Origin: Chloroflexota bacterium
GTDB taxonomy: Bacteria; Chloroflexota; Anaerolineae; Anaerolineales; Villigracilaceae
NCBI GenBank assembly: GCA_020217065.1
Contig: JAIWOB010000077.1
Location: forward strand, 1-10,000
Length of the DNA stretch: 10,000 nt
Reading direction: 5' to 3'
Positions 6,421 through 10,000 of this stretch are shown in pieces. Position 1 is the first letter of the stretch; each line of letters begins with the position of its first letter. The notes under the pieces were generated by a model. That model was not told where the DNA came from. It saw only the letters and a program-made list of their open reading frames with translations, and did not search any database. The translations under genes and the position numbers were made by a program.

Positions 6421-6483
6421 CCTGTGGCTGAGGGCGATGGAAAAGAAAGTTTAGAAAATCAATTTGAAAGTAAAATAGGGGAC

Positions 6484-7152
6484 ATGAAACTAGCCGCCCT
6501 TGTTCCCATGCGACACCACAGCCAGCGTGTGCCTGGCAAGAATTACCGCCCCCTTGCGGGCAAGCCCCTCTTTCATCACATCCTTGAAACCCTGTTTGCC
6601 GTTCCTGAAATCGAGACCGTGATGGTGGATACGGACTCCGAGCCTGTGATGGACGGCGTGCGCCAATTTTTTCCCGCCGTCAGGTTGATTCAACGCCCCG
6701 AACATCTCCGCGCCGACGACATCCCGATGAACGAAATCCTGCTCTACGACACGGCGCAAGTCGAGGCGGATTTTTACCTCCAAACCCACAGCACGAATCC
6801 GCTCTTGAAAGCCGAAACCATCTCGCGCGGAATCAAAACCTTTTTAGCGGAATACCCAAAATACGACTCGCTGTTTTCCGTCACCCGCTGGCAGACGCGC
6901 TTGTATTTTCAAGACGGGCGCGCCGTCAACCACAACCCATTGGAGTTGATTCAAACCCAAGACCTGCCGCCCGTGTACGAGGAAAATTCCTGCCTGTACC
7001 TTTTTACCCGCGAGAATCTGGCGCGCAAGCGTCACCGCATCGGCGACAAGCCTTTCATGTTCGAAATCAACAAGTCCGAAGCCTGGGACATTGACGAAGA
7101 ACTTGACTTCGAAATTACAGACTTTTTGATGAAGAGAAGACAGGGAGGTTAG
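6484..7152 (+). CDS. CMP-sugar (acylneuraminate-type) cytidylyltransferase
   Basis: A 222-residue cytoplasmic enzyme of the NeuA/KdsB-like nucleotidyltransferase group. The nucleotide-binding N-terminus is LVPMRHHSQRVPGKN (6-20), followed by LAGKPLFHHIL. The central QTHSTNPLL is at 100-108. The metal-binding region near the C-terminus is WDIDEELDFE (201-210). These motifs fit enzymes that join CMP from CTP to a 2-keto-3-deoxy acid sugar such as a nonulosonate. I chose ATG 6484 because the fold starts immediately after it and AGGGG at 6477-6481 lies just upstream, although the spacing of two bases is short. A GTG at 6424 is in frame but adds 20 non-conserved residues made of decayed upstream sequence. 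TAAAAT at 6471-6476 could also act as a -10 element. No nonulosonate synthase is visible. The gene could supply the glycosyltransferases at 1-4591. Its stop overlaps the convergent proC stop. Confidence 0.85.
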   Translation: MKLAALVPMRHHSQRVPGKNYRPLAGKPLFHHILETLFAVPEIETVMVDTDSEPVMDGVRQFFPAVRLIQRPEHLRADDIPMNEILLYDTAQVEADFYLQTHSTNPLLKAETISRGIKTFLAEYPKYDSLFSVTRWQTRLYFQDGRAVNHNPLELIQTQDLPPVYEENSCLYLFTRENLARKRHRIGDKPFMFEINKSEAWDIDEELDFEITDFLMKRRQGG

Positions 7153-8000
7153 CCGCTTTCTTCCTCATGCGCGTCTGGGATGTGAATGGGCTTTTCCTTG
7201 CCCAACTCCAGCGAACGCTGATATGCCGCCCAAACCGCGCGCGAAATGGCGGTGCGAAACCCCGCTTTTTCAAGATAATACAAGGCTTCAGCCGAGGTTC
7301 CGCCTGGGGAGGTCACCTGGTTGCGCAGCGTGGCGGGATGTCTGCCCGCGTCCTGATAAAACGCCGCGGAACCTTTGATGGTCTGTAAGACGAGCCGCTC
7401 GGCGATGCGACGCGGAAACCCCATGTGGACGCCGGCGTCAATTAAGGCTTCGGTGAAAAGAAAGACATAGGCCGGACCCGAGCCTGAAAGCGCGGTTGCC
7501 ATGTCCATATAACTTTCGTCTTCGACGAAGACCTCCTCGCCCAATGCGCTGAGAATCGTCCGCGCCACATTTTGTTGCTCTCCGCCGACCTCCTTTGTCG
7601 CCGTCCAAACGGTGATTCCTTCGCCGATTTGTCCCGGCGTGTTCGGCATGGAGCGCACAATCGCCTTGTGTTTCAACCCTGCGCTGATTTTTTTCATGGA
7701 CGCGCCCGCGATAATCGAAATCACCAGCGCGTTGGGGCGAACGCCCTTGATTCCCTTCATGACGTCGCTCAACCGCTGCGGCTTGACTGAAAGCACAACC
7801 ACGTCCGCCTCATGCGCGGCGGCGGCGTTGTCGGCGGTTGTTCCGACGCCATACTTAGCGCGCAATTCCTCCAACCGTTCCGCGCGCGGTCCCGACGCCG
7901 TAATATATTTCGGCTGCGATAATTTTTGGCGCAATAAGCCGGTAATCATGGCTTCCGCCATGACCCCCGGTCCGATGAATGCGATGGTTTTGTTCAGCAT
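7149..8000 (-). CDS. proC: Pyrroline-5-carboxylate reductase
   Basis: A 283-residue enzyme of normal length. It makes the last step of proline synthesis, reducing pyrroline-5-carboxylate with NAD(P)H in the cytoplasm. The Rossmann nucleotide-binding turn is FIGPGVMAEAM (8-18). SVKP (71-74) and RSMPNTP (116-122) follow. The C-terminal dimer/active-site part carries ALSGSGPAYVF (170-180) and the family signature VTSPGGTSAEAL (229-240). I chose the ATG at 7998-8000, which fits the conserved KTIAFIG start and has GGAG about nine bases upstream. A TTG at 8015 is in frame five codons earlier but unnecessary. The gene lies 42 bp downstream of the rhodanese gene on the same strand, with no clear terminator between, so the two are probably co-transcribed. 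Its stop overlaps the stop of the convergent cytidylyltransferase gene by four bases. Confidence 0.97.
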   Translation of the reverse strand: MLNKTIAFIGPGVMAEAMITGLLRQKLSQPKYITASGPRAERLEELRAKYGVGTTADNAAAAHEADVVVLSVKPQRLSDVMKGIKGVRPNALVISIIAGASMKKISAGLKHKAIVRSMPNTPGQIGEGITVWTATKEVGGEQQNVARTILSALGEEVFVEDESYMDMATALSGSGPAYVFLFTEALIDAGVHMGFPRRIAERLVLQTIKGSAAFYQDAGRHPATLRNQVTSPGGTSAEALYYLEKAGFRTAISRAVWAAYQRSLELGKEKPIHIPDAHEEESG

Positions 8001-8042
8001 GGGAAAAGGCTCCAAAGGACTTCCATCCTTTTTGCGACGTTC

Positions 8043-8507
8043 CTATTGCGCCGGCGCGCCTTCAATATCGTATCCTTTCGCGTACCATTCCTTGATGCCG
8101 CCGATGACGCTGGCGGCGTTGTAGCCAGCATTAAGCAGGATGTCGCGTCCTTCCTGACTGCGGTTTCCAGAACGACAAATCACCACGACTTCCTTCCCCT
8201 GTGGAATCTCGTTCAAGCGGTTGGGCAATTCATCCAGCGGAATGAGCGTGGCGTTTGGAACATGATATTCGTCCCATTCTTCCTGCGTTCGAACGTCAAG
8301 CAAAAAGACGCCGTTTTTATACATGCGGTAAGCCTCGTCTACGCTGATATCGCGCGCCAGCGCCCCGTCTTTGGCGCCCCCCGCCGCTGACGCAATCGCA
8401 AAAACCAGCAGCGCGACCAGCGCTACAAGTCCCAATTGCACGGCGGGTTTCCGCAGATAGGCGGATAGTCCGCGCCGCGCCTGAGTATTTTTTCTCTTTT
8501 TGGACAT
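8043..8507 (-). CDS. Membrane-anchored rhodanese-like protein
   Basis: A 154-residue protein. A basic N-terminus (residues 1-21) and one hydrophobic helix (about 23-42) form an uncleaved anchor with the rest predicted outside the cytoplasm. The rhodanese domain (about 53-150) has DVRTQEEWDEYHVPNA (71-86) and the active-site loop CRSGNRS (111-117) with the catalytic Cys111, then GGIKEWYAKGY at the end. Single-domain rhodaneses carry persulfide sulfur on this cysteine. Physiological partners vary and cannot be deduced here. The start at 8505-8507 follows GAGGA (complement of 8511-8515) at short spacing. The gene is upstream of proC with a 42-bp gap. A link of a sulfur-transfer domain to the distant sulfotransferase is not supported, as the chemistry differs. 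Confidence 0.9.
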   Translation of the reverse strand: MSKKRKNTQARRGLSAYLRKPAVQLGLVALVALLVFAIASAAGGAKDGALARDISVDEAYRMYKNGVFLLDVRTQEEWDEYHVPNATLIPLDELPNRLNEIPQGKEVVVICRSGNRSQEGRDILLNAGYNAASVIGGIKEWYAKGYDIEGAPAQ

Positions 8508-8617
8508 ATTTCCTCACAGAACTCGCCCTGAAACCAGCCAAAGGTTTTGGCAGACGCCCTTTGACCGCGTTTCGAGGGAATTGATTTTTCAGATTAGATG
8601 CCTGCGGCGCCGCTTTG

Positions 8618-9034
8618 TTACGCTTCGAACGACTGTATTGCGGCTTCAAGGTCGGTATAAATATCCAAATACTGACGCAAGCCTACCACGTCCAACACCT
8701 GTTCCACCGGCGGCTGCGGATTAAGCAGTTTTACGCGCCGGCGCACGACCTTTTCATTTTGAGCGTTGACCGAACGAAAAACGGGGCGGCCCGTCTCGTC
8801 CGACTTCATTGCGTATCCCGCGAACAACAAAGACATCGTATGCAGAGCCATTAACCCCGCGCTGCTGACGTAAGGCACGCCGCTTAAGTCAATCAGCAGG
8901 CTGCGCGCGCCTTCTTCATAGGCGCTTTGCGCCGCGGCAATCGCAGCCGCGTAACTTGACGCGTCCAACTTCCCTTCCAGCCTCATCACCGTGACGGGCG
9001 TAAGCCCTTCACGTTTTGAAAAAGAAATTTGCAT
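8618..9034 (-). CDS. STAS-domain anti-sigma factor antagonist
   Basis: A 138-residue single-domain protein. VTVMRLEGKLDASSY (14-28) is the first strand and turn. LLIDLSGVPYVSSAGLMAL (46-64) is the conserved phosphorylation region, and LKLLNP-type KLLNPQPPVEQVLDVVGL (102-119) forms the C-terminal strand and helix. Ser58 aligns with the serine that SpoIIAB/RsbW-type kinases phosphorylate in SpoIIAA and RsbV; the preceding Asp is replaced by Ser57, a common variant. There is a longer charged loop at about 77-101 (KSDETGRPVFRSVN onwards) than in SpoIIAA. Such proteins, when unphosphorylated, sequester an anti-sigma factor or act in partner-switching pathways. No kinase, phosphatase or sigma gene is in the window. 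The start at 9032-9034 has AGGAG six bases upstream (complement of 9041-9045). It is separated from the rhodanese gene by 110 bp. Confidence 0.9.
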   Translation of the reverse strand: MQISFSKREGLTPVTVMRLEGKLDASSYAAAIAAAQSAYEEGARSLLIDLSGVPYVSSAGLMALHTMSLLFAGYAMKSDETGRPVFRSVNAQNEKVVRRRVKLLNPQPPVEQVLDVVGLRQYLDIYTDLEAAIQSFEA

Positions 9035-9063
9035 GAGATGCTCCTGCCTAAAAGGATGCGGAC

Positions 9064-9069
9064 ATTTTA
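9064..9069 (-). promoter_or_regulatory. Candidate -10 element (TAAAAT) for the STAS gene
   Basis: On the minus strand TAAAAT lies about 30 bases before the STAS start codon. It would give a leader of about 23 bases that contains the AGGAG site. The surrounding 104-bp gap is AT-rich compared with its neighbours. No good -35 hexamer is seen at standard spacing, so this is only a candidate. Confidence 0.25.
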
Positions 9070-9138
9070 CCTGAAATTAAATTCTTCATCTTTGTTTCAT
9101 TGGAGTCCTCACCGATGAAAGCCGGATAATTTACGGCG

Positions 9139-10000
9139 TTATAAACGCGCTTTCCGTTTCAGGCGTTCCAGCCTGTGGTCAATTTCAGCCAGCCAATGCT
9201 TGCGGACATAGAGGGGGAGGTCGGCGCGTTCCGCTCTGTTTCGCGCCGATTTCGTCCATTTCAGCGCCGCTTCGACGTCGCGCCGCTTATGTTCGTAGAA
9301 TTTCGCCAGTTCAATGTAAGCGTAGAGATGCCCTCGCGCCGCCGCTTCTTCCCAGAGGGGAAGCGCCTTTTCCAGGTTGCCGCGTTTTTTTTGAAGGATG
9401 GATAATCGTTTAACCGCCGTGTGAAAATCTTCCTCGCCCAGTCCCGCTTCTAGACCGCTTTCAAAAAGACGGGCGGCTTCGTCCCAGCGGCGAAGGTCTT
9501 CATATAACTTGCCGAGGGCGATAAAATCCACGCCGTGCGCCACCTCCTGATATGGGTTGGCGAGCAGGTCGCTGATGCGCTCCAGCAGGGCGGTCATTGT
9601 CGTCACGTCCATTGCGTTATGGTAGAAGACGCCAGCCAGGGGGCGCGCGTCTCCGCTGCGGAGGTAATCGAAGTAAAGCCAGGAAATTTCATAGCCCGGC
9701 GTTTCTTCAGAGGCGCGGGTGACGCCTAAAATATGTTCTTCCAAGTATTTTAACGCGCGGGAAGGCAGGCGGTCGCGCCAAAGGCGGCGGGCGAGGGGAA
9801 GCAAGTCGAGATGCGCGCAGCCGTGAAACGGCGAAGGGATGCGGCGCAGCGCATATCGGGCGGCGAGCAGGGGAGCGTCAAAGGCTTTTCCATTAAATGA
9901 AACCAGCGCCTTGCAAGGCGCGAGAAAATCAATCAACGCTTCGAGCATGGCTGGCTCTTCCGACGGGTCGCGCATGAAGAATTGACGAAGGAGGAACGCG
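9139..10000 (-). CDS. YprB-like RNase H-fold exonuclease with C-terminal TPR repeats, N-terminus outside window
   Basis: The frame stays open to the window edge, reading AFLLRQFF before the internal Met at 9973-9975. That Met lies within QFFMRDPSEEPAM, a conserved stretch in the middle of YprB-type proteins, so the true start is beyond 10000. Numbering from this Met, the DnaQ-like second exonuclease motif is SFNGKAFDAPLL (26-37) with Asp33. HLDLLPLAR is at 55-63, and the third motif YHNAMDV (118-124) has His119, Asn120 and Asp123. The first DxE motif lies off the window. Residues from about 148 (LGKLYEDLRRWDEAARLFE) to 260 form three or so TPR-like helix pairs, a usual partner of this domain. 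It is probably a metal-dependent 3'-5' exonuclease or RNase-H-like nuclease; its substrate is not known. It is 104 bp upstream of the STAS gene on the same strand. Confidence 0.88.
   Translation of the reverse strand, partial: AFLLRQFFMRDPSEEPAMLEALIDFLAPCKALVSFNGKAFDAPLLAARYALRRIPSPFHGCAHLDLLPLARRLWRDRLPSRALKYLEEHILGVTRASEETPGYEISWLYFDYLRSGDARPLAGVFYHNAMDVTTMTALLERISDLLANPYQEVAHGVDFIALGKLYEDLRRWDEAARLFESGLEAGLGEEDFHTAVKRLSILQKKRGNLEKALPLWEEAAARGHLYAYIELAKFYEHKRRDVEAALKWTKSARNRAERADLPLYVRKHWLAEIDHRLERLKRKARL

Noticed and set aside
6424..6483. GTG start for the cytidylyltransferase
   Set aside because: The extra 20 residues are non-conserved and consist of the decayed tail of the HI0074-like remnant; the fold begins at 6484.
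8043..8507. Functional link of the rhodanese with the sulfotransferase
   Set aside because: Persulfide transfer and sulfuryl transfer from PAPS are different chemistries; the genes are distant and on opposite strands.
8537..8549. Small hairpin CCAAA-GGT-TTTGG in the gap before the rhodanese gene
   Set aside because: A five-pair stem is too weak, with no conserved context to call a terminator or regulatory element.
8604..8613. Perfect 10-base palindrome GCGGCGCCGC after the STAS gene as a terminator
   Set aside because: It has no loop and no following U-run on the minus strand; likely chance in GC-rich sequence.

Overview
The window looks like chromosomal DNA of an uncultured Chloroflexota bacterium, most likely class Anaerolineae. 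This is inferred from the moderately GC-rich composition and from the kind of genes present: a YprB-like RNase H/TPR protein, a STAS antagonist of the 'SSAGL' type, a stand-alone four-helix-bundle gene and PMT-like glycosyltransferases. No rRNA or other marker gene is present, so the assignment is tentative. No tRNA, rRNA, CRISPR array, transposase or origin was seen.

Region 1 (1-4591, + strand) is a compact surface-glycan or glycolipid cluster. It holds the 3' part of a polytopic GT39-like glycosyltransferase, a PAPS-dependent sulfotransferase 11 bp downstream, a complete ArnT/PMT-like glycosyltransferase, and a GT-A (family 2) glycosyltransferase that overlaps it by ATGA. The logical product is a sulfated, membrane-assembled polysaccharide, glycolipid or glycoprotein.

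Region 2 (about 4577-5126, + strand) reads as a small cassette inserted in this cluster. A four-helix-bundle (S23/IVP, Avd-like) gene is broken by a single-base frameshift. It is flanked by an imperfect inverted repeat whose left arm contains the stop codon of the upstream glycosyltransferase and whose right arm abuts the start codon of the downstream acetyltransferase.

Region 3 (5127-7152, + strand) holds a tandem-GNAT acetyltransferase, a decayed two-gene MNT/HEPN-type pair and a CMP-sugar (NeuA-like) cytidylyltransferase. In the decayed pair, the nucleotidyltransferase (HI0073-like) has lost its catalytic core and the HI0074-like partner is frameshifted and lacks the His of its RX4-6H motif. 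The 532 bases from 5952 to 6483 hold only these remnants.

Region 4 (7149-10000, - strand) is housekeeping and regulatory: proC, a membrane-anchored rhodanese, a STAS anti-sigma-factor antagonist and the C-terminal part of a YprB-like exonuclease/TPR protein that runs off the window. The two halves converge at 7149-7152, where the stop codons of the cytidylyltransferase and proC overlap.

I see no complete new defence or mobile system. The most interesting signals are the inverted-repeat-flanked four-helix-bundle cassette and the two eroded MNT/HEPN genes, which together suggest that 4577-6454 is a site of repeated insertion and decay.
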